Origin: Hyaloscypha bicolor E | Lineage: Eukaryota; Ascomycota; Leotiomycetes; Helotiales; Hyaloscyphaceae | Reading direction: 5' to 3' | Length of the DNA: 64,000 nt | Assembly: GCF_002865645.1 (NCBI RefSeq) | Contig: NW_020194684.1 | Coordinates: 3,415,030-3,479,029 of the forward strand | Part shown: piece after piece, positions 1 through 11,668 of the stretch | Layout: the number at the start of each line of letters is the position of its first letter | How positions within the stretch are numbered: position 1 is the first letter of the stretch | Program-made: the position numbers and the translations under genes | The notes under the pieces: generated by a model | Database searches by the model: none | Told to the model about the DNA's origin: nothing | What the model saw: the letters and a program-made list of their open reading frames with translations, nothing else

Positions 1-1040
1 ATTAACTATTTTTTAAATAATACTTATATTATAGTTTTATTTAATAATTACATTTTTTAATATATAAATTCTTTTAATTATTATTAATTATTAAAAGGAT
101 TTATAAGATTAATATTAATATTTTAATATAAATAAGATTATATTATATAGCTAAGTTAGAAAAAACTAATAACTTTATATATTTATTAATATATTTATTA
201 ATATATAATTTATAAATTTAATATATAAAGTTATTAATATTTAAATAATATATATTTATTAATATAAAGCTCTTAAATTAAGTATTTTTATATTTTAAAT
301 ATAAATATATATATAATATAATATATTTAAAGTAATATATAATTTTTATATATTATAAATACTTTTTAATTTTAAGTTAAAGTTTAAAAATTTAAAAAAT
401 TTAAAAAATTTAAATCTTTAAATTATAATTTTCTTTTGAAAGTTAAAATTATATAAACTATTAATATATATTCTTTAAATTATAATAGTATTAGAGTTGT
501 TTTATAATTTTTTTATCTTATAATATTATATAATATAAAAGTTATATTAATATTTATATAGTTTTAAGAGAATTATTAAAAGCTTATTATATTATAAAAT
601 AATAAGTATTCTTATTAAATATTATTAAAAGTAAGTCTAATATATAAAAGAGATCTTATATATAAAAATTTAGATTATTATATAAAGTAAGTATTCTTTA
701 TTTAAAGTTGAAAGTAAGAGTTAAGAATATTTAAATATTTAATCTTTAACTTATAATTATACTTTAAAAGATAAAATTATATAAAATATTAATATATTTC
801 CCGAAACTATTATAATAAGGTAGTAATTTTATAATAGTTTTAACTTATAATAATATATAATATAAAACTTATATTAAAATTTTATAGAATTTAATATAAT
901 TATTAAAGGTTTATTATACTAATAAATATTAAGTATTTTTACTATATATTATTAAAAGTAAGGTTTATATACTAAGGGGATCTTATATATATAAAATTAG
1001 ACTTTTATATAAGGTAGTTGTGTTTTAATAAATTAAAATA
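1..1040. repeat. AT-rich, RIP-like gene-free block
   Basis: Nearly pure A/T with dense TA, TTA and TATA strings and almost no CpG. No open reading frame of useful length exists on either strand. This composition is what repeat-induced point mutation leaves of old transposons in Pezizomycotina. The original element cannot be recognised. The block ends sharply near 1040, where GC-normal sequence starts. Confidence 0.8.
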
Positions 1041-1704
1041 TTTTTATTACACGCGTGTTTTGGTGCGGGACGTGTTTTGGCGCGGGACTTCGGTTATTGA
1101 AAATACTAAGCTAAAGAGAAGAAGGAGAGAGAGGGGGAAGAAGGAGGGGATAAAGGGAGGGAAGTACTAGCTAAAATCACTGAAACGCCGGCTAGCTAGG
1201 TGAAACTAGTCATGTGACAGCCACCCCCCTTTGGCCCCAGCCAGCGCCGTCACAATAATGTCTAATATCGATGGTGTTTAAGATAAAATTTAAATATGCC
1301 AGAAAAACGCATACAAAATAACCGCAGAGCAGTGGCGCGATGGACAGCCTAAGATGAACGTGGCATGTTCTCGGAGCGGAAGTACATTTATCCTGATGCG
1401 CTAGACTTCTCTTGGATTCTGGCCTGAGTGTCATGGCTGAGGTATACGCTAACATCGTAATGGCCTTAGGCATCTATATGTATATAGGGACTCTCTGACA
1501 GACTATAATCCTACCAACCTTTCCGCCCAACCTACTTTTCTAATATAAAGTGAAGGTAGGGGCTGTCACGAGACCATGGCGGAACCGGAGGAATCGAACC
1601 CTTGTAAATAGTACTAGTTCCCTTTAGGCTTAGCCGGGCGGAATAGACCTTCATCAGCCACATCAGCCAAAATATAAAGACTCTCCCAGCTCCAGTCATT
1701 GAGT
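1041..1704. other. GC-normal spacer with a 17-bp tandem repeat, no gene
   Basis: Transition from the AT-rich block to the first gene. It opens with two head-to-tail copies of a 17-bp unit (CGTGTTTTGGYGCGGGA, 1054-1070 and 1071-1087, one mismatch). Around 1570-1600 the minus strand carries a GGTTCGATTCC string like a tRNA T-arm, but no complete cloverleaf can be formed. I see no supported coding region. Confidence 0.5.
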
Positions 1705-1754
1705 ATGGACGACATTGACTCTTGTCTAAGCGTAAGTCTAACATTAATCTGGAA

Positions 1755-3482
1755 ATGCCGACGAGAAGCTTGGCTGACTCGACATCCTTTTCCAGTGAAC
1801 ACGTCAGTGGCTCTGTTACTCAGATCTCTTCCCGTTTTACGGCCAGGCTCTGGTTTGGACTTTTACAGGAGGCTCTTGGATTCAAGAAAAGAGGGGAAGA
1901 GGGGATTCACCTCGCGAACTACAAGTATCTCCTAAAATTCCAAGGGGGCCAGATGTGTCTCTCTACCAGTAGCTTAGTCGAGTTGATCGCTGCTAAGAAA
2001 TCGAAAGTCATAGCAGCCTCTTCGATGGATTCATACAGGCAAAGATTGTCTTCTAATGTCATGTTGACGTCAAACCTCATCTCGAAAATTCTAGCGAAAT
2101 CGTGGTTTGACTTCACAGTTGCCCACAAAAAGGATATTCGAAATCTTCACCCAATATGCAAAACAATTCCGGTCATTCAAATTCTCTGCCAGACGCTTGC
2201 AGATGAATTTGAGCTTCCAGATTGGAGGTCACCAAACACGCAGCTGAAGCCCCCCAGAACACTCTCCACACCAAAGTATCATGCACTGGTCAATCATCTT
2301 CTCGGGCTGTCAGGGTGGTATCGTCGCGAAGATATAGAGACGTTGCCTCTCGACGTGTGTTTCCGGTACTACTTGACTTTTCACTACCGGTCAAATGTGC
2401 GCGGAGATCCGGAGCATCTTGGATATGGAAGTTCTGGCTGCAGCCGAACGGACGAAGAACCGGTTTTACCCCGGCACACCCACCAGCTCTGCAAATGTGC
2501 ATATATTGAGGCCCTCACTTCCACCGTCGAAGGCTGCGTTTCGAACAAAAGGTTTCCCGTGTTCAGATTTCGACAGGATTCAGGAACGTCAAGAGTCCTC
2601 GAAACCAGGCTCTTCGATCTCACTGAGGGAAGCACCTTATCGTTCATCGCAATCAGCCATGTCCGGATGGCAGGCCTGGGCAATGACGATGGAAACTCTT
2701 TGCCATTCTGTCAGTTGACCCTCATCCAATCCCTTGCTGATCAGATGAATTATGAGATTGATGGGAGTTTCTTCTGGATCGACACCCTCTGCATCCCTCT
2801 GGACACTCGAATTCGAAAAACTGCCCTGCATTTGGTGTGGGATATTTATTCGCGCGCAAGCTCAGTTCTTGTTCTAGACCCACCACTTTACCAACACGTC
2901 GTCAGCAGCTCCGAAGAAGCTCTCAATCGAATCCGGTATTCAACCTGGAAATCCAGATTCTGGACGTTAGAGGAGGCTTTCGTTGCTAAAAACCTGGTCT
3001 TTCGATTTGCCAACCGGATGACCAGCCTGCAAGGATTGCTCGATGATTTTGAGGCCGATCCCGAACCCCATCGATCCCGTTTCCACGCTCTCAAGAAACG
3101 CAAAAGTTACGCTGACGACATAGACGGCCAGTTTAATGCAGACGAGAAATGTGCAGGCATCATGAGGCGATTTGAGAACGATGTGCATGCGTGGTTCAAT
3201 AACAACACAAGCGGAACCATAGTCGTCTCGCCTGACGAGGATAAACTCATCCTGTACAAACTTTTGAGGCTTGGTTTTCTCACCGCACGCAAATTTCGGT
3301 ATTTCACGGAAGATAACGAGAGAATCCGCGGACAGGCTTTGTGGCACTTTCTGCTAAACACATACGATTCAGCGGAAGCCGGGTATTTGGATCGCGGGAA
3401 TGATCTTGTGTTGCAGAAGAAGCAGGTATACGTTCGCCTGAAACAAGTTTATGCGGCCAGCGAGGGCAGCTTAGATCCTTGA
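1755..3482 (+). CDS. HET-domain protein (heterokaryon-incompatibility-like)
   Basis: About 575 residues in one open frame. A HET domain is indicated by two blocks: FIAISHVRMAGLGN near residue 295 and FFWIDTLCIPLD near residue 339, followed by VLVLDPPL. HET proteins act in non-self recognition and cell death after hyphal fusion. The usual Trp of the 'SHVW' block is Arg here (codon 2664-2666), so function is uncertain. The first ATG of the long frame is at 1755. An alternative model starts at 1705 (nine codons), uses a GTAAGT donor at 1732 and an acceptor ending at 1823, and joins in frame, losing the residues encoded between. The gene lies between two AT-rich blocks and its 3' end overlaps the convergent coiled-coil remnant by about 34 bp. 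The HET call is firm; start and integrity are not. Confidence 0.75.
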   Translation: MPTRSLADSTSFSSEHVSGSVTQISSRFTARLWFGLLQEALGFKKRGEEGIHLANYKYLLKFQGGQMCLSTSSLVELIAAKKSKVIAASSMDSYRQRLSSNVMLTSNLISKILAKSWFDFTVAHKKDIRNLHPICKTIPVIQILCQTLADEFELPDWRSPNTQLKPPRTLSTPKYHALVNHLLGLSGWYRREDIETLPLDVCFRYYLTFHYRSNVRGDPEHLGYGSSGCSRTDEEPVLPRHTHQLCKCAYIEALTSTVEGCVSNKRFPVFRFRQDSGTSRVLETRLFDLTEGSTLSFIAISHVRMAGLGNDDGNSLPFCQLTLIQSLADQMNYEIDGSFFWIDTLCIPLDTRIRKTALHLVWDIYSRASSVLVLDPPLYQHVVSSSEEALNRIRYSTWKSRFWTLEEAFVAKNLVFRFANRMTSLQGLLDDFEADPEPHRSRFHALKKRKSYADDIDGQFNADEKCAGIMRRFENDVHAWFNNNTSGTIVVSPDEDKLILYKLLRLGFLTARKFRYFTEDNERIRGQALWHFLLNTYDSAEAGYLDRGNDLVLQKKQVYVRLKQVYAASEGSLDP

Positions 3483-3905
3483 TAGAGCAAGATCGAGACC
3501 ACAGTCGGGAAACATATACCATAGACGTCCCCGTCAATGTTGAGTAGGTCTCTTGAGGCAATCACGGAATCCGTGTCTTCAAAGCCCTCTGATTCAACCT
3601 CCTTTTGCTGGAGCTCGGCCTGCAGATCCACGATTTGCTGTTCGAGTTTTTGAACCCTGGCGCTATGTTCCATGTTTGTCGTAACTGAATCCCCTGACTT
3701 TCCCTGATCGGCCAGGTCTTCCTTGTCTCTGATACTTTGCATCTCTACGCATTTGGCCTTTAACTCGGTTCTGAGTCGTTCGACCTCCGCCCGCAGAAAT
3801 TTCACTTCCCGCCTGTCTTCACGCTCAATATTATTTGCTTCTTCGCTCCCGTAACGTGCTAATAAATGGAAGTCTCTAGTACAGACGATATCCGAGATGA
3901 GCTAC
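3449..3905 (-). pseudogene. 3' exon of a truncated coiled-coil gene
   Basis: On the minus strand a frame with good codon usage runs from an apparent acceptor (..CTTTGTAG, just above 3900) to a stop at 3449. There is no ATG in the exon. It encodes about 150 residues rich in heptad-like Glu, Leu, Arg and Lys (VKFLRAEVERLRTELKAK, then LEQQIVDLQAELQQKEVE), which predicts a coiled coil. The C-terminus ends ..KLPSLAA. Upstream, where the earlier exons should be, the sequence becomes RIP-like AT-rich DNA at about 3915. The gene therefore looks decapitated. The family is not recognised. An alternative is a short orphan exon never expressed. Confidence 0.5.
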
Positions 3906-3914
3906 AAAGCATTA

Positions 3915-6900
3915 AATTATTTAATATCTTAATATAAATTAATAATAAGTTAAAAGATCTTTACTTTATTATAGTTTTTATAATAATACAATTCGTTTTT
4001 TATTTCTTATAAGTACTTAATTTTATATATAAAATCTTTATTATTACGAGACCGGGTCTCTAGGCTTGGAAAGTAAAGTAAAATAGCTCTATTCCGAGGA
4101 TTTTAAACTAAGAAAGGAAGCTTATAAGTATAGGAGCTTGGTATTCTAAATACTATAGCTATATATATTATTATATAATTATATAATACTAAATTTACTA
4201 GTAAAGTATTAAAATTAGGGGGCCTGAGGTGTGATGGGCACACGTGATGGCGCATGGACAGGTGTCAGATGTCGTGGATCTAGTTTCCTATTTTGGGTAC
4301 AGCTTGCGATCGGAATCGTATGGATCGCATGGGATTTCCTAATTAAGTAAAGGGCTTCGCATGCCTGGCTAAGCACTAGGGAATATATAGGGAGACGCTC
4401 CTAGCTTTGGAGAGGGGCATCGATTAGTCTTTTGTTGGAATCAATTCTTGGAATCAGTTACACTTGCAAGCGTCACTCCGCAGCTTACTTACCTTGACTA
4501 CTTGTGCATCACCCTGCTATTACGTGCCTCACATGAGGCCCCTAATAGGCTTAAGCTTAATACCCTATCTAGCTAGAATTCCCAATATAGCTAGAATATC
4601 CTATATAGCTAGAATTAGTTTAGCTAGTATAGGAATTTAGAGCTATATATACGGGCTATTTATTACTATAGAATAGTAATTAATTTAGTATTATTTACTT
4701 AGTTTATATTATAAATATATAACTCCAGCTTCTTTATTTAGCTAGTTTAATATAAAGTAATAAAGTATTATATTTATTATTATATTTAATAAATATATTA
4801 TTTTATTTAATATTATTACTTAAAAGATATTTAATAAAAAATAATATTAAAAAAATTATTTTTATTAATTTATTAGAAATATATAATACTATTTATATAA
4901 GTTAATAAAGTAATTATTATTTAGAAATAAGAATTATAATATTATAATATTAATATATAATTCCTAAATCTATTAAGCTTAATAGAAACTAGCTACTAGT
5001 CAAGTTATTTATAAAATATAAGATTATATAATTATATCTTATATTCTATATCTTATTACTTATATTCTATTACTTATATTCCGTTTTCCGAATTTTATAA
5101 ATATATATATAAATAATAAAAATAATATAATACATTTATTATTAAAAAGTTTATTATATTAAAACTAAATACTTTATTAAGTATTTCTATATATTAAAAA
5201 GTATATAATAAAGTTATTTAATATAAGGTATTTAATTCTCTAATAATCTTATATATATATATTAATTATTCTAGTTTCGATAAAAGGAAATTAATATAAA
5301 AATATAGCTATTTATATAATATAATATAGTAAGCCGTATTTTATTAAAATTACTTAGTTTTAATAGTTTTAATATTTTAGTTATATAATAAAAACTAGAG
5401 TCTTTTATATATAACTTATAGAAATTATATAAGAAAGCTAGCTTTTCTATAGTTCTAAATAATAATTTCTTTTTTATATTTAATTAATTAAGCTTTTATA
5501 TATTATATACTATTTATACTTTACTATTTATCTCTTTAATTTTATTATTTTACTATTAAATTATATTTTAGATTCTAGTATACTTTATATAGGTTTTTAT
5601 TTTATTATAATTTATTTTCTATAATAATTAAATATATAAATAATTTTAAGATTCTTTATTTAATAAATATTAGAATTATTATAAAGCTTATTTTTAATTT
5701 AAGCTAACTAATTATTAAAAGTATATTATTCTTAATTATATTTTTAAATATAAGAAACTCGGGAAATTTAATTAAGTATTTATTTTTTAAAATAAGAGAA
5801 CTAATTATTTTCATAGGCTATATAATAAGCTTCTTAATAATAGCTTTATTCTTTTATAAGGCTTATTTGATTTCTTTTTACTAATTATAATAATTCTTAT
5901 TATAAATAAAAAATATTATATATTTTTAGAATTAGTTTAATAATTTCTTTATATAAAGCTTTCGGGTTCTAAAATAACTCTTGAATTTTCGCTTTTAAAA
6001 AGGCAAGTTTCTTTTTTTCCTTTATTTCTTAAAAAAGAGCCTTTTTTCTATTATAAATATTAATGAAATATTTAGACTTTTTAGGAAATTTAATAAAAGA
6101 CTCTAGTTTACTCTCTAGTAATATATTAGTAATATCTTATACTATAGCTCTTTCTGGCTTATCTAATTATTTCGGAATTTACTTTCTTATATCTTTTTTA
6201 ATAGTAAAATTACTAGTTTATTTATTTACCTAACTAGTTTAAGGCTTTCTTATCTAATTATTCTAGAACTTTTCTTTTATTCTAATATTAGTTAACTAAT
6301 ATAGAAATAGCTATAATATATTATATTTATATTTATTAAAAATTTATTAATTAAATTATTTTTAAATTTTTTATAAAATTAAAAAATAAATAAGCTTTAA
6401 ATTATATTATAAATATAAAATCTAGGGCTTAAAAAATATAGTTAGACTATTTTTATTTTAATAATTTAAAGCTAAAAAAAAGTAAAGAATCTTAAAGAAA
6501 TCTCGGATCTAAATAATTATAAGCTATATTTGAGCTTATATATTAGCTTTAAATAAAGTCGTAATATATAACTTTAACTTATATATCTAATTAGTTCTAG
6601 TCTAATTTCTACTAGTATTATATATTATAATAATTATAATACTAAAGAAAGAAAAAAAATCTCGAAAAAGCTTTAAATCTAAATAATTATAGGCTATATA
6701 TAAACTTATATATTTGTTAAATAAAGTTATAATATATAATTCAAGTTATAATATATAATTCAAGTTATAATATATAATCTCGATTTTATTTCTCGATTTT
6801 AACTTTATATATTTAGCTAATTCTAGTCTAATTTCTATTAGTATTATATATTATAATAATTATATAATTTAGAAATAACCGGAAATAATTAAAGATATTA

Positions 6901-7560
6901 AATATAAATAATACTAGTATAAAAGAGAAATTATAATAAGATAAAAACCTATATAAAATATACTAGAATATAAAATATAACTTAATAATAAAATAATAAG
7001 ATTAAAAATATAAATAGTATATAGTATATAAATAGTATATAGTATATAAAAGCTTAATTAATTAAATATAAAGAAGGAATTATTATTTAGAACTATAAAA
7101 AAGCTAGCTTTCTTATATAACTCCCGCAAGTTATATATAAAAGGCTCCAGCTTTTATTATATAACCAAAATATTAAAACTATTAAAATAAAGTAATTTTA
7201 ATAGAGTATAGCTTGCTATATTATACTAGTTAGATAACTAAATTAAATACTAAATTATAATATTTAAGGAAGTTTATATACTAATTAATTAAGGTCTAGT
7301 TTTTGAGCTTTATAAGGCCTTATAAATTATAGGCTTTTAAAACTTTTATCTCTGGTTTTAGAACCTTATTTACTAAACTTTTAAGCTTTCTTAAGCTTAA
7401 TTTTAGGTTATAAAATATAAAAAATTTAACTTCTTTAATTTAAAGAGCTTTTACTAATCTAAATTTTATAAAAAGATTATATTTAAATAGTACTTAATTA
7501 GTACTAAAAGAAAATAAAACATGTATTGAATTAAATCAAAGTAAAAACCAGATTTTTTGG
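3915..7560. repeat. AT-rich RIP-like block (decayed transposons)
   Basis: 3.6 kb dominated by TATA, TTAATA and ATTATA strings, with no usable open frame, interrupted only by the GC-normal solo LTR at 4230-4533. Short duplicated strings (for example 'ATAATATATAATTCAAGTT' repeated around 6728-6775 and 'TATAAATAGTATATAG' around 7015-7040) suggest mutated repetitive DNA. It is most likely an old, RIP-mutated retroelement nest. It also cuts off the coiled-coil gene on its left side. Confidence 0.8.
4230..4533. mobile_element. Solo LTR of a retrotransposon, with 5-bp target duplication
   Basis: 304 bp beginning TGTGATGGGCAC and ending GTGCCTCACA, so the termini are TG..CA in a short imperfect inverted repeat. 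It is bounded on both sides by the identical 5 bp TGAGG (4225-4229 and 4534-4538). The body has normal GC content and a TATATAGGG promoter-like string at about 4384-4392. No internal retrotransposon sequence adjoins it, so it is a solo LTR left by LTR-LTR recombination. The orientation and superfamily (Copia or Gypsy) cannot be decided from this alone. It lies inside RIP-like DNA but is not itself RIP-like. Confidence 0.85.
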
Positions 7561-8594
7561 CATTCCTATCCAAGCGCCTCTACTTTTAGTTAGTGGCTAG
7601 TCTGGCCCCCAATCGATACCCCTAATCGACACCCGGGGGTGGGGGGCTCGTTTTATATTTCCCCATATATAGGGGTACGCGCGTGAGGTTCAGTAGGCAG
7701 TCCTGCGAATCCTGGAAATGCCGGTTAACTTCCAGGGCGTACTGGTTGCTGGTGATAACTCCTATGACAGGTCGAAAAGCCGTTTCGACCCTTATCGTAT
7801 GGTATTAATGGGCAATCCTGCAGCCTTGTTCGGGTGAGGCTGGTGGAGGGCTGTCAAGCCACGATTCTCCCTCCCTTTCTGGGCGCGAGTGGTTACACAT
7901 GTTTACTCAGTACCAGTATCCTCGAGTAAAGAGAATCTGAATTTCTATTCCTATGGAATAGCCATCCTTCTGTTCTTGCTACAACGCTACAGGTTAATCC
8001 CCTTTTGAGCCACGACTTCTGCATATGGCGCTCTCAACATGGAAAGAAATTAGCACAACCAGCTTGTTGACACCTCCTCGAAGCTGAAACTTGTCATCTG
8101 TTATCTTTGGATACCGTACCCTGCAATAAGAAGACAGCCCAAATTCAAAAACGAAACCAGACTTTTCAAAGAGATAAATTTAAGCGAAGTATCCATTCTC
8201 ACCGGGCCGGGTCTAACGATTGGGACTTTGCCATATCCCGGGCACAAACGCGAATTATAAAATGGAAGTAAACCTCGTTGCTATTCACTGTAAAGATTGT
8301 ATGTAGTATACAGTAGTGTGTTAAGCTGCTCTCCGTATTTGGTTTCTCAGCAGGAGTCATATGATGCACGTGTGAATAGAACCTAAGACAAACAGTAGAA
8401 TGGGATTATTCCCTCCTCTCTAACAATAACAACGTAAATTTTCAATAACTTTCTCAATTGCCACAATGATTAACAGAGAGCGCACTTTTGTCTATATTGA
8501 TGTGGTTTCTTCCCCAAGATCCCATCTGCCCCCCTTTCCCTCCAACATCAGAAAAGTATCGCAATAAGACAAGTCATCAAACACAATACAAACC
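7561..8594. other. GC-normal spacer, upstream region of the secreted protein gene
   Basis: No convincing coding region. It starts abruptly at the edge of the AT-rich block. It contains a C/G-rich stretch (7605-7650, with CCCGGGGGTGGGGGG) and a TATAAAATGG string at about 8257. A CACGTG E-box is at 8367-8372. The last few hundred bases are pyrimidine-rich, as expected for a fungal promoter and 5' leader. Confidence 0.4.
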
Positions 8595-9704
8595 ATGAAG
8601 TCGACACTCCCCCATTTATCTGCTATCCTCCTTCTCACCTTTGCCTCCCTTATCTCTTCGACCATCGGCGATATCGCAAATTTAACTTTCTACGGAGTTT
8701 GGATTGGTGCTGGCCCTCAGGCCATCATCACCAAGGTATCCCCTCTCCACCTGGTTTTCTTGATTCAAGCACAAACTAACAACCTCACAGTTCGAGAGCA
8801 CACTAGTTCTTCCTGGCGGCTCTCCAGACCAGTCTCCAACGCATGATGTCCAAGCTTTCTGGCCAGGCATGGAGCCCGCGAAGTCGAACGCTGTGTTCCA
8901 AAACGTGATCACGAATCAAGGTGGTGGGCCGGGCGAGTGGTACTTATTGCCTTTCTATTGTTGCAAGTGCGTATTCTGTGCCCTTTCCGTTCCTCCCCTC
9001 TTCAGATTGATCACTCGATACTAATCTGGTCTCACCAACAGCCCGGCAACAAACCTGACAGAACAAATGCGAGGTACGTTCCAGATCGAGACCCTGAATA
9101 ATATAGTGCATGTATCTGATCAAACTTAGTCTGGCCTGGCGATACCGTCAAGAACGTTTTCACTCTCGATATTCCAAATGGAAAGTGGTACAATAACTGG
9201 GTCGTTACTCCTGGTGAGCAGGGAAATGCTGCTGGTCAGCAGCCGTTTGGTGGAGGATTCGAGTTCGATCCTGCTTTCGACAGTAAGTTTCTCCTTCCAC
9301 TCATTCAAAGAGAAGTTACTGACCGCAGGTGAATAGCCGAAACAAAGGGTGCACCATACACAGGCGTAAGTCTAGCAGCTGATTCAAGTTGAGAAGCCAT
9401 GAATGTGCTAACGACGGATACAGGCACTTCTCACCATCGAGCTTCAGGAACTCGGAACTTGGGATTTCGGCTCGGTGATGTGGCAGAATGTTATCCTTGA
9501 GGCAAATACTACGGAAACTAAGTGGTGTACAGAGTAAGTTTCTCGGAATATGGAAAAAGACAGGAGCTGACGGTTTGCAGTGGCCCCTCAGGTCCCAAGA
9601 ACTGGAATTGGACGGCCTCCCCTGGGACATTCTCGACTTCTGATAAGAATTTGACGACTTGCTATTATGCGATGATCGTTCTGGAAAGTCCAAACCCGAA
9701 CTAA
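8595..9704 (+). CDS. Secreted protein, possibly eqolisin (G1)-like beta-sandwich
   Basis: Seven exons: 8595-8735, 8791-8966, 9042-9073, 9130-9282, 9337-9365, 9424-9533 and 9581-9704. All six introns are GT..AG, 54-75 nt, and the joins keep one frame ending in TAA. The product is about 254 residues. It starts with a typical signal peptide (MKSTLPHLSAILLLTFASL). The mature part has AFWPGMEP, GEWYLLPFYCC, VWPGDTV and WDFGSVMWQNVILEA, several Asn-Thr/Ser glycosylation sites and a few cysteines. The order of these blocks recalls fungal G1 peptidases (scytalidoglutamic peptidase family), but the segment where the catalytic Glu should lie reads ALLTIELQELG, so catalysis is doubtful. The gene model is sound; the family guess is weak. 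Confidence 0.75.
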
Positions 9705-11660
9705 GACCAAGATATAGGTATCGTTGGCAACATCTGTCTGTGGAATTGGGGAAATCAGTGAGGTGAGCAAATTTGGTTTGGCAAGGAAATGGGAAATGGC
9801 AGGAGGATTCATGGATTTTGCATAACTATCGTGACTCGGGTTGTTACAAAAATTCGATTGATTTGCAAAACTATACATGAAAATTATTCACGATTACGGC
9901 TTCATGCAAGTACCAAACTGACAAAAACGGTCGGAAGTTGTTATTATACGTGGTGGAAGTCGAATGTGATTTTATATAAGTTGGAAAGAGTTTTAACCTC
10001 ATTCGCCCATCCTCTCAGACCTCCGCTCCCACGATGAGCCGTAAGATGTTAATGTCCGGGGTAATCTCGAGAAGGGGTAAACCATGTGAGTTTCTTTGCC
10101 CAAATGATCGATTAACGCGGAAATTCCTCCCAAACCATCAACCCAATCAGCCATTACATTCTGATCTGGAGCCTTATATAAGGGTTGCAGTTACAATATG
10201 AATATTAGATCATTGCCAAGAAGTCGCATTTTCCCCTAATGCAGTAATTTACATTAATCGACAACCCTCCAGCTCCATTGACAGGGAGACGGGTCCGACT
10301 AGTTCTGATATGTTCCTCCTTCCAATCAGTACGAAATGCTAACGTGCAATAAGAATCCGTAATTTCTCTCATTATGGAAGTTGAGTAACATTTGGCATTG
10401 AATCACGCCAGGCTATGGTCCGACCCCAGAAGCTGGAGATTCTCAAAGCGTGGTTGCACGCATGGGATATGGAAAAGCAGAATGTGTGAAAAAATGATCT
10501 CCTTGTTCCCACTCTATTTCCAAATCTTCTTGTTTCTCGTTGCATCAAATTTTCTTTTGTATGAGTCTCCCAAAAACGCTAGCTTTACATCGTTACTTAG
10601 TAAAAAAAAGGGGGGGGGGATTTACCACGCAGTCATCAACTCGGTATCAACAGTATATCCCTACCAAGAAAACCGCAATGATGCCGAAAAGGTTACCCAC
10701 GAAACGCATCTCATCTTTTGATAACTGCAACATTGCTCGACACATATACGCCAGTTGAGGAAATAGGTTCCGGATGCAACAGCTCTTTCCAACCCTGCGT
10801 GTTGTGCTTTAGCATGTTTGAATTCGCATTCGACTTTGAGAGCAAGGAATTCAATAGCGACAAGAGTTTTAGTATCCACCACTACAGCCTGTAGTAGAAA
10901 CAGAGCGTAAGACTTAGTTAGTATACGAGAATATTCATGAACGGACTCTGAATTTCAGATTCTGAAGTCCCGGCAGCGAAGACTTTTTCATCAATTAAAA
11001 ATTCATTGCTCTGATTCAGGCACACCAGATGACTCAATCTTCAAGATTTATACTCGAGCGATGACTTCTCCTCAAGTAATGTCCTGAATCCGCAGCTATA
11101 GGGGGTATTGGCGGGGATGATCACGTGATATTGAAGTTCTTTCCACTCTTATCTTGATTCACATCCCTTTTCTGGAGCCACTTGCATGAGGGAGGAAATG
11201 CATCCGAACTTGAAGAATGAAGTCCGAATCATGTAGGCGACGCGAAGATCGACAAGCTGAAGACAATGACGCGCGATTTGAATGCAGGAAGACGATGGAA
11301 GGTGGAAGTGATTCACGACTCGAGGATTCACTTGGCCCTTGAATGACAGAAGTCTCTTTTCCTGTCTCGCGGTGGACAGAAAAAACGTCACTCATTCCAA
11401 TGTGCCAAGTCAAAGTTGGACATTTATTTGATTTCGAGAGGGGACGGAACCAGTCCTCTAGAATTCCCGAAATATCCGAAGGGAGGGACTTTGAATATAC
11501 AATATCGTGCACGTACTTTGCAAAGGAGGTATTTGCAATGTCCAGCTTGAATTGGAACATTGAACGTGAGTGTCACATTTTCTGTCCCCTAGGAGCCTGC
11601 CACCTGATGGTATTGTATTTAGAGCCAAGAGAAGCTGCTGATTCTGAGAGCCACCGCACA
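9705..11660. other. Gene-poor spacer
   Basis: Only short, compositionally non-coding frames on both strands. It contains an A8-G10 homopolymer junction (10602-10619) and a perfect ATCACGTGAT palindrome (11120-11129). I see no gene, RNA or mobile element that can be supported. Confidence 0.4.
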
Positions 11661-11668
11661 TGCTGCAG

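Noticed and set aside
1..1040. Telomere or mitochondrial insertion as an explanation of the AT-rich start
   Set aside because: No TTAGGG arrays and no mitochondrial gene fragments; RIP-type decay explains it better.
1560..1610. tRNA-like T-arm (minus strand GGTTCGATTCC with a CCGCCA-like end)
   Set aside because: The T-stem pairs poorly and no matching acceptor, D-arm or anticodon arm lies 70-75 nt upstream; perhaps a tRNA-derived repeat fragment, not a gene.
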